Origin: a virus
IMG/VR virus record: IMGVR_UViG_3300008963_000048
Location: 1 to 20,053 of that record
DNA length: 20,053 bases
Reading direction: 5' to 3' (one strand)
The position numbers were made by a program, and so were the translations under genes. This document shows positions 12,907 to 19,406 of the stretch, one piece after another; the first letter of the stretch is position 1, and each line of letters starts with the position of its first letter. Below the pieces are notes generated by a model that ran no database searches, had not been told where the DNA came from, and saw only the letters and a list, made by a program, of their open reading frames with translations.

Positions 12907-13766
12907 TAGAACGAAAAAGAATCAAGCACGGAGTTAACCCGCGCACGCACGTCATCACGAATCTCTTTACTCTCTTTCAACTCATCAACCTCCACATGTT
13001 TAATGGCGTTCTCTGCTTCGTCAGCCATAGCCTCGATAGCCTGATCTTTGGTTAGATTCAAAGCACGCACCGAAGCGATAGTCTCTGCAAAGTTCTCAAG
13101 TATGTTGTTACGGAAGCGCTTACGCTCCCCGTCCTCGGTGTCAGTGAACCGCTCGGACAAATGCCGCAGCGAGCTGAGGATACGCTCACGCACATCATTC
13201 ATGGCGTTCTCAAGTCGTTGCTGGTACTCACGCTCATAGCGCTCACGTATTTCCTCCATAGCTTCATTACCAACATCGACGCGGAAGTCTCCGGTCTCGG
13301 GGATTGGCAAGAAGGCTGCGTTGAATCGGAACTTGTTGGCGATTTCTTGCACATCGGGATACTCCTCACGATCAAACATCTGACCAAGCTGAAACGCCTG
13401 CATGCTGATCAAGGTGGGGTAGGCATCGAGAAAGGCTTGCACCTTCTCGTTAAACAGCTGCTCATGCTCGTCCAGCCCCTGCTTGAACTCAAAGAACTTA
13501 TCCGTAGTGACAAGGCGTGGCCCATAATCTGACCACGGCAGTGTGCGCGAAGCAACCCAGTTACGAATCATGGCAGCGTGCTTGACCACCTCGTCTAACT
13601 CTTTGACGCCGGGCAGTAGATTCTTGTTAACGCGCGATGCCTGCTGGCTTGCATGCTTGCTGGTGTTCACCTCGTCTGTCACACCCTTGTCGAGCTTACG
13701 GGCTGTCCAAGTGCTGATTGAAAGGTCAACTAGCATGGCGCTGGATGAAATAGATACGTTACTCAT
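12906..13766 (-). CDS. DUF3150-like protein, third member of the AAA+/VWA set
   Basis: The start is ATG 13766 (MSNVSISSSAMLVDLSISTW), which has AAGGAGTACAGCA in front; a longer ORF reads back into the VWA gene. The 286 residues start with a short strand region containing SISTWTARKLDKGVTDEV and K/R clusters, then are almost entirely helical, with a long charged region near 175-210 (EEIRERYEREYQQRLENAMN). This architecture, together with the two genes before it, fits DUF3150, a phage protein that travels with MoxR-like ATPases and VWA proteins. Its function is not known; it may be the substrate adaptor or structural partner of the AAA+ ring. It starts 14 nt after a palindrome. Confidence 0.72.
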   Translation of the reverse strand: MSNVSISSSAMLVDLSISTWTARKLDKGVTDEVNTSKHASQQASRVNKNLLPGVKELDEVVKHAAMIRNWVASRTLPWSDYGPRLVTTDKFFEFKQGLDEHEQLFNEKVQAFLDAYPTLISMQAFQLGQMFDREEYPDVQEIANKFRFNAAFLPIPETGDFRVDVGNEAMEEIRERYEREYQQRLENAMNDVRERILSSLRHLSERFTDTEDGERKRFRNNILENFAETIASVRALNLTKDQAIEAMADEAENAIKHVEVDELKESKEIRDDVRARVNSVLDSFSF

Positions 13767-13780
13767 TGCTGTACTCCTTA

Positions 13781-13792
13781 GTCTAATTAGAC
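13781..13792. repeat. Palindrome GTCTAATTAGAC, copy 2
   Basis: The palindrome extends to 16 bp (TA on one side, TA on the other; 13779-13794). It overlaps the TAG stop of the VWA gene and lies 14 nt before the start of the DUF3150-like gene. Confidence 0.97.
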
Positions 13793-14949
13793 TACTTGAT
13801 ATGAATTGTCTTGCCGTAGGGAGACCGGTTGTCGCTTGTAGATACCCACAAAGTAGGCTCGTTGAAATTTGGCCAGTCACCGTAGATGTGGCCGTCAGTC
13901 AGCATCAGCACCAGCTCAGGCTTAGTGCCCATCGCATCGACGAACTGCTTGACGCATGTTGGGTCAGTGCCGCCACCGCCCACAGGTTTGGTTGAGCCAG
14001 TCAGTGACTCGTACTCACCGGGCATGTACACCTCGTCGCGCTCAACTTCTGTGCCCCAGTAGAGTAAGTGCATGCGCTCAGGTGGCATCTCTTGTGTAAC
14101 AGCCACGACCTCAGACAGGAACAGGTTGAGCATGTAAGGGTCAATAGAGCCCGAAGTATCAACCGCGACCACGATAGGGCCGATAGACTCAGAGAACGGC
14201 GTGGGCATGTACAGCCCATCAGCCAGCCAGCGTCGGTTCGGCCTGCGCCACGTGCTGCTGTCACGACCAGCGCACACAGACTGTACGAACTCTTGTAGCT
14301 GCTCACGCCAGTTCACCTCCGGCTCAGAAATAGCACCGATGTCACGGTTGGTATTGCCCTTGAGTTTGCCAGCCAGAATGTCGCCCTGCCGGGCAGCCTG
14401 ATCGACCGCTTGCTCCAGCTCCTTGCGCTCCTGCTCACTCATCGACTTGGCTTGGTCAAAGCCGTGCTCGTCAAAGCTGCCCTGACCATCACCGCCATCG
14501 CCCGACTCTTGCTGCTGCTTGAGGTCGTCATAAACCTGCTTGGCATCCCAGCCACGATACTTCGAGTCAAGACACAGATCGACGTCAGGCAATGCAATAA
14601 CGTGGTTCAGCGGGTCGAGGTCAACGATCTGCTGGTTAATAACATAGTCACACGCCATGTTAGTCAGCTTGGGGTCCTCCTTCCACAGCTTCTGCCATGT
14701 AGTCATGTGCTTGTAGAGCACGTGGAAATTCTCGTGTGCCACGACAAAGTTGAGCTGCTTCTCGGTGAGCGTGTCCATGAACTCTTTGCCATAGAACTTG
14801 TCACGCCCGTCGGTGTACGCAGTAGGCACACCGTCTTTCACTCGGCTCTCACCAAGCATGATGATGCCTGATAACAGCGCGAACTCCTTGGATCGCATCA
14901 GCGTAATGTGGCTGCGCTGCAGCCTCTGCTCGGGTGTCAGGTTACTCAT
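13792..14949 (-). CDS. VWA domain protein with N-terminal HExxH metallopeptidase-like domain (DUF2201 type)
   Basis: The protein has 385 residues. Residues 60-81 contain VVAHENFHVLYKH, a HExxH zinc motif (H72, E73, H76). A Gly/Asp/Gln-rich linker (about 145-165) follows. The C-terminal VWA domain has an intact MIDAS: D264-T-S266-G-S268, T328 in GGGGTDP, and D352 in MLTDGH. This is the DUF2201_N plus VWA-like layout. VWA partners of MoxR AAA+ ATPases (CobT, NorD, ViaA, BchD) bind metal-dependent targets and deliver them to the ATPase for remodelling or metal insertion. It starts at ATG 14949 behind AAGGAGTACAGCA and follows the ATPase gene by 27 bp. Its stop lies inside a palindrome. Protease activity is untested. 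Confidence 0.9.
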   Translation of the reverse strand: MSNLTPEQRLQRSHITLMRSKEFALLSGIIMLGESRVKDGVPTAYTDGRDKFYGKEFMDTLTEKQLNFVVAHENFHVLYKHMTTWQKLWKEDPKLTNMACDYVINQQIVDLDPLNHVIALPDVDLCLDSKYRGWDAKQVYDDLKQQQESGDGGDGQGSFDEHGFDQAKSMSEQERKELEQAVDQAARQGDILAGKLKGNTNRDIGAISEPEVNWREQLQEFVQSVCAGRDSSTWRRPNRRWLADGLYMPTPFSESIGPIVVAVDTSGSIDPYMLNLFLSEVVAVTQEMPPERMHLLYWGTEVERDEVYMPGEYESLTGSTKPVGGGGTDPTCVKQFVDAMGTKPELVLMLTDGHIYGDWPNFNEPTLWVSTSDNRSPYGKTIHIK

Positions 14950-14970
14950 TGCTGTACTCCTTGTTGAGTA

Positions 14971-14982
14971 GTCTAATTAGAC
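14971..14982. repeat. Palindrome GTCTAATTAGAC, copy 3
   Basis: The palindrome supplies the TAA stop codon of the AAA+ ATPase gene (GTC TAA) and lies 21 nt before the VWA start codon. Confidence 0.97.
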
Positions 14983-16014
14983 CGCCCAGCTGTTCTCGCG
15001 AGCCCAGTCAGTGAACGACTTGGACTTGACCACAACCGAAGCGGCGCTGCTACGCATAACGTTTTGCACAAACATGAACTGCACTTCGCGTGGCAACCGC
15101 ACAAGGTATGTCATCCATGCGTCGATGTTCTCAGCGGTCATGCGAGTCACTGCACCAAGCGACAGAATCACACAGGCGATGGGCGACTCAGGCACCTGCA
15201 CAGTGTCAGGCTTCTCGATGATGGCTTTGAACGGCGGCAGTGCGTCAGCCACGGATAGAAACGCCTGCATGTCACGGGCGGCAGACTCACCGATAGTGCC
15301 AGACAACGCTGAAATCATCACATCATCGCTCAACGCAAGACGCTGCGAAACAATGTGCGAGGCGTGAGCAAGAGAGCGGGGTGTGACAAACGCGGTCTGC
15401 TGCTGACGTGGGTTGAATATGTACGGGTTGTCAGCCACGCCATCAGGGTCATCAGCATAGCTAGCAAGACAGTGCGGGTACTCTTTGACCCAAGCCATCA
15501 CCGTGGGCTCGACGCCATGATTGACGCCCCACTCGACCCACTCGTCAGCATCAGGCTTACGAACTGTCAGGAATGTCACACGGTTGCGGGCATGCGCCTG
15601 CAGCATGTCGCCCACACCATCGCTTGCCATGTTGGTCGTGCCAAACACCACAGAACCCTCGGGCAGCTTGTGGTTGCCGATGCGGTGCTCAAGCAACAGG
15701 GTCAGCAGGGCGTTCTGCACAGGGCGCATGGCCTTGCCAATCTCGTCGAGCATAATGATCAGCGGCTCGTCACCGACGAACATCTTGTTGGGCACAAACT
15801 CAACAGAGTCATTGACACGCGGCATCTGAAGATCGCCAAGGTCAAGCAACGCACAATCAATGTAGCGTGGCTCCATATCGCACTGATCACGCAGTGTTTT
15901 GAGCATGGCGGACTTACCGATGCCGGGCTCGCCCTGAAAGATGAATGTGTTGGTCTGCCCGCAGTTGCGAACAAGGTTGGCTGCGTCTTTAAGACTTACG
16001 GTTGTTGTCATCAT
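14977..16014 (-). CDS. MoxR/CobS-like AAA+ ATPase
   Basis: The protein has 345 residues. Walker A GEPGIGKS lies at 28-35, Walker B LIIMLDEIGK with D90/E91, sensor 1 VVFGTTN with N128, and Arg finger candidates R143/R145 in AHARNR. The insertion and helix order fit the MoxR/CobS branch, which forms hexamers that work with a VWA protein. Here the VWA gene follows directly, so a two-part chaperone or chelatase-like machine is the natural reading. The target is unknown: cobalamin insertion (as CobS/CobT) has no support, since no cobalt enzyme is nearby. ATG 16014 or 16011 can serve as start; 16014 has AAGGAG at 7 nt. Confidence 0.93.
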   Translation of the reverse strand: MMTTTVSLKDAANLVRNCGQTNTFIFQGEPGIGKSAMLKTLRDQCDMEPRYIDCALLDLGDLQMPRVNDSVEFVPNKMFVGDEPLIIMLDEIGKAMRPVQNALLTLLLEHRIGNHKLPEGSVVFGTTNMASDGVGDMLQAHARNRVTFLTVRKPDADEWVEWGVNHGVEPTVMAWVKEYPHCLASYADDPDGVADNPYIFNPRQQQTAFVTPRSLAHASHIVSQRLALSDDVMISALSGTIGESAARDMQAFLSVADALPPFKAIIEKPDTVQVPESPIACVILSLGAVTRMTAENIDAWMTYLVRLPREVQFMFVQNVMRSSAASVVVKSKSFTDWARENSWAV

Positions 16015-16042
16015 TGCTGTACTCCTTACTCCAAATTGAACA

Positions 16043-16054
16043 GTCTAATTAGAC
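16043..16054. repeat. Palindrome GTCTAATTAGAC, copy 4
   Basis: The repeat is extended to 16 bp (CA...TG, 16041-16056). It lies between the 87-residue gene and the AAA+ gene, 28 nt before the latter's start codon. Confidence 0.97.
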
Positions 16055-16060
16055 TGGCTG

Positions 16061-16324
16061 TTACTTTTCTGACTTGCCGGTGAACTTGCCCTGTAGGTAA
16101 GTGTTGTAGTCGATTAGCTCCATACGGGCGCGGGGAGCTTCAGACCAAACGTGGTGCATCGGCCCGCCATCCTCGCTTCTCCTAAACGTAACGTCATACC
16201 GCTCGGCTTTTTCTAGCGCTCGTAGAATTGTGGTCGCCTCACCGATTGGCAGCACGTAGTCCTCGAAGCCAAGCGTTACCTTGGCCATGTGCTTCTCCGG
16301 TGGTGCTGGTTTTCTATCAGTCAT
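16061..16324 (-). CDS. Hypothetical 87-residue protein, first cistron behind the strong promoter
   Basis: The product has a Pro/Lys-rich start, then a beta-rich core, VTLGFEDYVLPIGEATTILR, ALEKAERYDVTFRRSEDGG, and a basic C-terminus. It looks like a small alpha/beta fold with no recognised family. ATG 16324 has AGGAGTACAGC directly before it and follows the promoter at 16358-16386 with about 27 nt of leader. Being the first gene of the AAA+/VWA/DUF3150 unit, it may be an early host-interaction or regulatory protein; this is inference from position. Confidence 0.75.
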   Translation of the reverse strand: MTDRKPAPPEKHMAKVTLGFEDYVLPIGEATTILRALEKAERYDVTFRRSEDGGPMHHVWSEAPRARMELIDYNTYLQGKFTGKSEK

Positions 16325-16357
16325 GCTGTACTCCTAGTTTTCCCATCGTGAATACCT

Positions 16358-16386
16358 ATTATCTCACATCTGAGTTGAAATGTCAA
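16358..16386 (-). promoter_or_regulatory. Strong sigma70-type promoter with inverted repeat in its spacer
   Basis: On the minus strand TTGACA (16386-16381) is a perfect -35, followed by a 17-bp spacer and GATAAT (16363-16358), a 5/6 match to the -10. The predicted start is near 16350, giving a leader of about 27 nt to ATG 16324. The spacer contains CTCAGATGTGAG (16363-16374), an inverted repeat reaching the edge of the -10, which could be an operator. It drives the 87-residue, AAA+, VWA and DUF3150 genes. Confidence 0.8.
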
Positions 16387-16393
16387 ATCAGTA

Positions 16394-16783
16394 CTATTCA
16401 AGGGGCTCACCCCCTTTGATTTCAATGTCGCGGTGGACGTCTACGATCTCATCTAAATAAAAGTCCACGTCATCTTGGCAATCCTCCTCAATCTCAACGT
16501 CGTCGTAGTCCTCGCCAATTCTCACAACTCGATAGCTAGCGTCGTGATTGCTATTCGCCCACCTAAGCATGTCATATACGGCGCCTACATCATTATAGCC
16601 TCGGTGCCATTTCACGTACTCATAGCAACCAACCAACACGCGCTCGTCTGCGCGCTCCCAATGCTCTGCCACATCTTCTCGCCAGAACTCAGGCTCTTTG
16701 AGTTTGTACGCCAAGATAAACTTATCGCACGCTTCCTTGGTCTTAAACCCCAAGGCAATGCCTACATCACTTCTGTATCCCAT
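16394..16783 (-). CDS. Hypothetical acidic protein of the phage MGYRSDV type
   Basis: The 129-residue protein opens MGYRSDVGIALGFKTKEACD, an opening I know from phage proteins of unknown function. Its central part (YEYVKWHRGYNDVGAVYDML) is mixed alpha/beta; residues 88-125 are very acidic (DYDDVEIEEDCQDDVDFYLD). Such acid patches occur in DNA-mimic anti-host proteins, though acidity alone proves nothing. ATG 16783 follows AGGAGTACAGCG and a palindrome 16 nt upstream. Upstream there is a terminator; no good promoter is seen between it and this gene, so it may rely on readthrough. Confidence 0.8.
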   Translation of the reverse strand: MGYRSDVGIALGFKTKEACDKFILAYKLKEPEFWREDVAEHWERADERVLVGCYEYVKWHRGYNDVGAVYDMLRWANSNHDASYRVVRIGEDYDDVEIEEDCQDDVDFYLDEIVDVHRDIEIKGGEPLE

Positions 16784-16799
16784 CGCTGTACTCCTAGTA

Positions 16800-16811
16800 G
16801 TCTAATTAGAC
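16800..16811. repeat. Palindrome GTCTAATTAGAC, copy 5
   Basis: The palindrome lies in the gap between the terminator at 16815-16836 and the SD of the MGYRSDV-type gene, 16 nt before its start codon. Confidence 0.96.
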
Positions 16812-16814
16812 GAA

Positions 16815-16836
16815 TAAAAAGCCCGTCTCGTGGGCC
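16815..16836 (-). terminator. Intrinsic terminator (minus strand)
   Basis: On the minus strand GGCCC-ACGAGAC-GGGCT folds as four G-C pairs plus a G-U pair, followed by TTTTTATT. It lies downstream of the amber-interrupted gene and the structured region, and 32 nt before the MGYRSDV-type start. It probably ends the transcript coming from the right part of the window. Confidence 0.65.
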
Positions 16837-16920
16837 AAGCGGTCGGTTCCCGAGAAGAACAATCAGCTAGTGCTGAAGGAGGGAAAAACTCGTGCCGACT
16901 GTGCGTGTTTTCGGGCATGA
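16815..16920 (-). ncRNA. Candidate structured RNA in the gap before the MGYRSDV-type gene
   Basis: Between the two terminator-like hairpins the sequence can form a nested fold: GTCGG/CCGAC (16842-16846 with 16895-16899), CGAG/CTCG (16851-16854 with 16889-16892), and an inner hairpin TCAGC-TAGT-GCTGA (16863-16876, plus-strand reading). The 3' end on the minus strand is the intrinsic terminator. No convincing ORF covers it. This resembles a small noncoding RNA of about 105 nt; no known class is recognised and no promoter is obvious. Confidence 0.4.
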
Positions 16921-16951
16921 AAAACCCAAGGCACTACGCACTCACCTTTGG
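16920..16951 (-). terminator. Possible weak terminator (minus strand)
   Basis: CCAAAGG and CCTTGG pair with one bulged A around a 13-nt loop, and GTTTTTC follows on the minus strand. It lies 6 nt after the second stop codon of the amber-interrupted gene. The large loop makes it a weak candidate. Confidence 0.4.
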
Positions 16952-16956
16952 CTTGG

Positions 16957-17226
16957 CTACCTAAACAGGTAGACCTTCGCCGCTTCACGAAACTTCTGAA
17001 TAACTTCTTTGTTCGATATTGATAAGTCTTGTCGGGGTAGCGACAGCACGTAGTCCTCAAGGTTCCCACTCTAAAGGGCAGCGCACAACGCCTCAAGTGT
17101 AAACGCTGATTCATTCAGTGTGATTGTATTGTGCCCAAAGCCGGGGTGGATTACCTCGTCTAAACCTAGCCAGTGATCACCCGGATCGACTGTTACTTGG
17201 CTTGGTTTCTCATCTTTGTCAGCCAT
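16957..17226 (-). pseudogene. Gene interrupted by an in-frame TAG (amber)
   Basis: The start ATG 17226 has AAAGGAGCCGGA and overlaps the preceding gene by 34 nt. Translation gives 51 residues, MADKDEKPSQVTVDPGDHWL ... TLEALCAAL, then TAG at 17073-17071. The same frame continues without a shift for 37 residues, SGNLEDYVLSLPRQDLSISN then KEVIQKFREAAKVYLFR, to TAG at 16959-16957. The downstream part reads as authentic protein, so the original was about 89 residues and probably had Gln (CAG) at the break. TAG and TGA end other genes here, so the code is standard. It is either a recent nonsense mutation, a sequencing error, or a site of amber readthrough. Family unknown. Confidence 0.7.
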
Positions 17227-17702
17227 TCCGGCTCCTTTCTGCGCGTGTACTTCAGCAGATTTCGCTTCTCGTGCCAGTAGTAAGCGCGGTAGCACTCCAC
17301 GGGGTCATCAGAGACAAACTTGTACACGTCTGGCATAGCCAGTGCAAAACGGGCTTGCTTATCCGTTACTAAACCGGGCATAGCGCGCGGCACTATTTGC
17401 AAACAGCTGTTTAGTTTTTGCCATGACTTGTGGACTCTATTGTAGCGGCCCTCATACTCCATGGATAAATAGTGTAGAAGTACATACAGCCACTGGTAGT
17501 TCGCCTGAGACTGAGCCGCCCACTTCACGCTCGGGTGGTTCTTGTGCGTAGGTTTGTACACCGCGCAGGCCCATTCACTTTCATACAGGTGATGCACCGT
17601 GCTTAATATCTGCGCGCTCTCCAGCACCATCTTAACTACATGCTTATCACAGTGCATCTGCGCTGCTTTTGTCGGGTCATTGTCTAGTGCAAATATGTTC
17701 AT
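17193..17702 (-). CDS. Conserved phage protein of unknown function (169 residues)
   Basis: The N-terminus, MNIFALDNDPTKAAQMHCDK then HVVKMVLESAQILSTVHH, is very characteristic of a protein seen in many phages (CDKHVVKM...E.AQ.L). Later blocks are THKNHPSVKWAAQSQANYQW and DPVECYRAYYWHEKRNLLKY. The conserved His, Cys, Asp, Lys and Trp residues suggest an enzyme, but I know no activity. ATG 17702 overlaps the preceding stop as ATGA; it ends 34 nt inside the next gene. The link to the acidic gene before it suggests joint expression. Confidence 0.82.
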   Translation of the reverse strand: MNIFALDNDPTKAAQMHCDKHVVKMVLESAQILSTVHHLYESEWACAVYKPTHKNHPSVKWAAQSQANYQWLYVLLHYLSMEYEGRYNRVHKSWQKLNSCLQIVPRAMPGLVTDKQARFALAMPDVYKFVSDDPVECYRAYYWHEKRNLLKYTRRKEPEWLTKMRNQAK

Positions 17703-18352
17703 GCCTCAACCTCCTCAACCTCAACCTCAAAGGTCTCCTCAAACTCACGCGCCCACTCGATAAACATATCCTCGCTGGTCTGGTAGTCGTGCTCGTCGCA
17801 CATCCACCGATACAACTTAATCTCAACGTCGCGAATGTCCTCGTGTAGAAAGTTAGCCACGCGCTCCTCGTCCTCCTGCTCGCAGAGCTGCGCTGCAGTA
17901 AACAATGGCATACCGTGATATATCCCACCATCCAGAGTCTCATCTGAAATATCAAGATAATCAGAGTGCGGGTAGTCACACGTCCAGTCAGCGCAAGACA
18001 ATGGCCCTCGGCGGCTCAGTCGCGAGCCTACCCACAGCATCTCTCGGCGTAGCATCTCAGCGCACATCGGGAAGCGCTCACGTAACTCGTTAAGTTTCTC
18101 CTCGCTCATATTTTTGTACTCAAGTGTCGCATCGAGCGCCACACCATCGCCTTGTCCATAACTCAGCTGATAGATGACGTTACCCACGTCCCAGCCAGTG
18201 CCCTTGAGCCACTCGGTAGCAAGATCGCTCATGTCACTGTCCCAAGCCTCATCTATGAACTCGCAGTAGGTGTCTAGCCAGATGTCATACTCACGATCAA
18301 ACTCGTCGGGGTAGTGCTCCTTGAGCACGTCAATGTTTACTTGTGTTTTCAT
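17699..18352 (-). CDS. Acidic conserved phage hypothetical protein (217 residues)
   Basis: The protein is strongly acidic, with Trp/Asp/Glu-rich helices (DEFDREYDIWLDTYCEFIDE) and an acidic tail (EEFEETFEVEVEEVEA). Residues 54-75 contain WDVGNVIYQLSYGQGDGVAL, a 'LSYGQGDG' block that I have seen in phage proteins without a known role. It starts at ATG 18352 behind GGGAG, 20 nt after a palindrome. Its net charge invites comparison with DNA mimics, but no structural evidence supports that. Confidence 0.78.
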   Translation of the reverse strand: MKTQVNIDVLKEHYPDEFDREYDIWLDTYCEFIDEAWDSDMSDLATEWLKGTGWDVGNVIYQLSYGQGDGVALDATLEYKNMSEEKLNELRERFPMCAEMLRREMLWVGSRLSRRGPLSCADWTCDYPHSDYLDISDETLDGGIYHGMPLFTAAQLCEQEDEERVANFLHEDIRDVEIKLYRWMCDEHDYQTSEDMFIEWAREFEETFEVEVEEVEA

Positions 18353-18372
18353 CTTTCATCTCCCAGTCGTCA

Positions 18373-18384
18373 GTCTAATTAGAC
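18373..18384. repeat. Palindrome GTCTAATTAGAC, copy 6
   Basis: The repeat is extended to 16 bp (CA...TG, 18371-18386). It lies in the 43-bp gap between the SleB-type gene and the acidic 217-residue gene, 20 nt before the latter's start. Confidence 0.97.
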
Positions 18385-18395
18385 TGTTGTAATAA

Positions 18396-18785
18396 CTATT
18401 CGTAGTACAAGTGTGTACCTATGCGCCCGTGGTAGGCGTAGTCATCTACCCAAACAGGCTCGGCATAGTCCGCGTGATAGTGCGTGGCCATGATGCCCAG
18501 TGACAGTGACCCGTTGAGAACTCCATCGGCAACGTCCTGCGATCTCTGCCATGCGATCATATCGCCGGGCCGCTCGGGTTTACCGTCACAGTAGAAGCTA
18601 AACTGACAGCGGTGCAGGTCTTGCGGGTGCTTGTTGTGCGTGACAACTGAACATACATCGTCGGGGAACCGATCACTCTCGACGCGGTTTATCACTACCT
18701 CAGCCACGGCTATCTGTCCATCGAGCGGCTCGCTGCGAGCCTCGTAATAAACTGCTAGTGCTAGGCACAGTGCTGCGCTAGTCAT
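18396..18785 (-). CDS. SleB-type cell wall hydrolase (Hydrolase_2), probable endolysin
   Basis: The 129 residues cover a whole Hydrolase_2 domain: CLALAVYYEARSEPLDGQIA with catalytic Glu E15, VAEVVINRVESDRFPDDVCS, CQFSFYCDG, and the C-terminal ATHYHADYAEPVW and GRIGTHLYY. SleB-family enzymes are lytic transglycosylase-like and cut the glycan strand of peptidoglycan. In phages they act as endolysins or virion-associated lysins. No signal peptide separate from the domain is seen, so a holin or other route would be needed. ATG 18785 follows AAGGAGGG and overlaps the preceding gene by 8 nt. No spanin or holin gene lies next to it. Confidence 0.88.
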   Translation of the reverse strand: MTSAALCLALAVYYEARSEPLDGQIAVAEVVINRVESDRFPDDVCSVVTHNKHPQDLHRCQFSFYCDGKPERPGDMIAWQRSQDVADGVLNGSLSLGIMATHYHADYAEPVWVDDYAYHGRIGTHLYYE

Positions 18786-19008
18786 GCTCTGCCCTCCTTG
18801 CTGCTAATTCTTTGGCGACTACCCAGTTAGCCGCATCCTCAAGGCTATGCCGGTCAAGGTCTACGGCCAGCACAGGTGTGTTGTTACGCACCCACATGTA
18901 CGCGTCATAAAATCGTTCAAACGGCGTGTTGCGGGAGGCTCTAAGCAAGTCACCATCTGTCATGTCACGAACCCACGGCTCGATCAAAAACGCGATAGCT
19001 TCAGTCAC
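18778..19008 (-). CDS. Hypothetical 76-residue protein, paralogue of the 90-residue gene upstream
   Basis: The sequence AIAFLIEPWVRDMTDGDLLR, ..., YDAYMWVRNNTPVLAVDLDR, HSLEDAANWVVAKEL aligns along its whole length with the protein encoded at 19134-19406. It appears fully helical. The start is GTG 19008, 8 nt inside the small gene before it. Location directly before the endolysin gene suggests co-expression with it. The LIEPWV motif is the best identifier of the family; function unknown. Confidence 0.75.
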   Translation of the reverse strand: MTEAIAFLIEPWVRDMTDGDLLRASRNTPFERFYDAYMWVRNNTPVLAVDLDRHSLEDAANWVVAKELAARRAEHD

Positions 19009-19144
19009 TTTTCACCCCCTTGCGGCGCTGCTTACCCTCAGCCCACGCCGCGTGCATCATCTCGCGCAGCATGTCCGCATCCTGTGTCGTAGTCTCACCT
19101 CGGCGTATACGAACAAGCATTTCGTTGAACTTTTTACTGGTCAT
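19001..19144 (-). CDS. 47-residue basic helical protein
   Basis: ATG 19144 follows AAGGAGAACAGCG, a variant of the repeated start cassette that lies in the final codons of the gene before it. The product MTSKKFNEMLVRIRRGETTT, QDADMLREMMHAAWAEGKQR, RKGVKSD is basic and amphipathic, probably two helices with a small turn, possibly DNA-binding. It overlaps both neighbours (11 nt and 8 nt), which is strong evidence that it is real despite its size. It separates the two paralogues. Confidence 0.7.
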   Translation of the reverse strand: MTSKKFNEMLVRIRRGETTTQDADMLREMMHAAWAEGKQRRKGVKSD

Positions 19145-19406
19145 CGCTGTTCTCCTTAAGTTTTGATGGTGGTATCAACCCTATTAACTGCCCCTGAATA
19201 AGCCGATGCGCCGCTAACTCTAAATCATCGGCGGCAATGTCTTTTAGAGACACATCTGTGTTGTTGGATATATACATCGCTGCTTCAAACAGCACATCAG
19301 CCCGCCCGTGGTTACTACCCAACCGCTGCAACGCGTCATCAGGCAGGTTTACCACCCACGGCTCAATCAGATAGATCAACGCAGCCGCCTCGGGTCTCAG
19401 GTTCAT
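19134..19406 (-). CDS. Hypothetical 90-residue protein, paralogue of the 76-residue gene downstream
   Basis: ALIYLIEPWVVNLPDDALQR, ..., FEAAMYISNNTDVSLKDIAA, DDLELAAHRLIQGQL aligns with the 76-residue protein: LIEPWV, a D..L..R helix, 'NNT', and a final LE-AA helix. About 20 extra residues form the C-terminal tail. ATG 19406 overlaps the preceding stop as ATGA. Duplication followed by divergence, with a small gene between, explains the pair. Confidence 0.76.
   Translation of the reverse strand: MNLRPEAAALIYLIEPWVVNLPDDALQRLGSNHGRADVLFEAAMYISNNTDVSLKDIAADDLELAAHRLIQGQLIGLIPPSKLKENSDDQ

Noticed and set aside
16784-17070. tRNA gene in the large gap
   Set aside because: GTTCGATAT near 17011 hints at a T-loop, but the matching acceptor, D-arm and anticodon stems are missing on both strands, and the stretch is in frame with the interrupted gene.
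16863-17114. Minus-strand ORF of 83 residues overlapping the amber-interrupted gene
   Set aside because: It runs in another frame through the better-supported interrupted gene and on into the structured gap, starts without an SD, and has an Arg/Ser/Cys composition typical of a shadow frame.
16957-17226. Alternative genetic code with TAG or TGA recoded to an amino acid
   Set aside because: TAG and TGA end many intact genes here (for example 3986, 6084, 18396 and the ATGA overlaps). Only two small genes carry in-frame stops.
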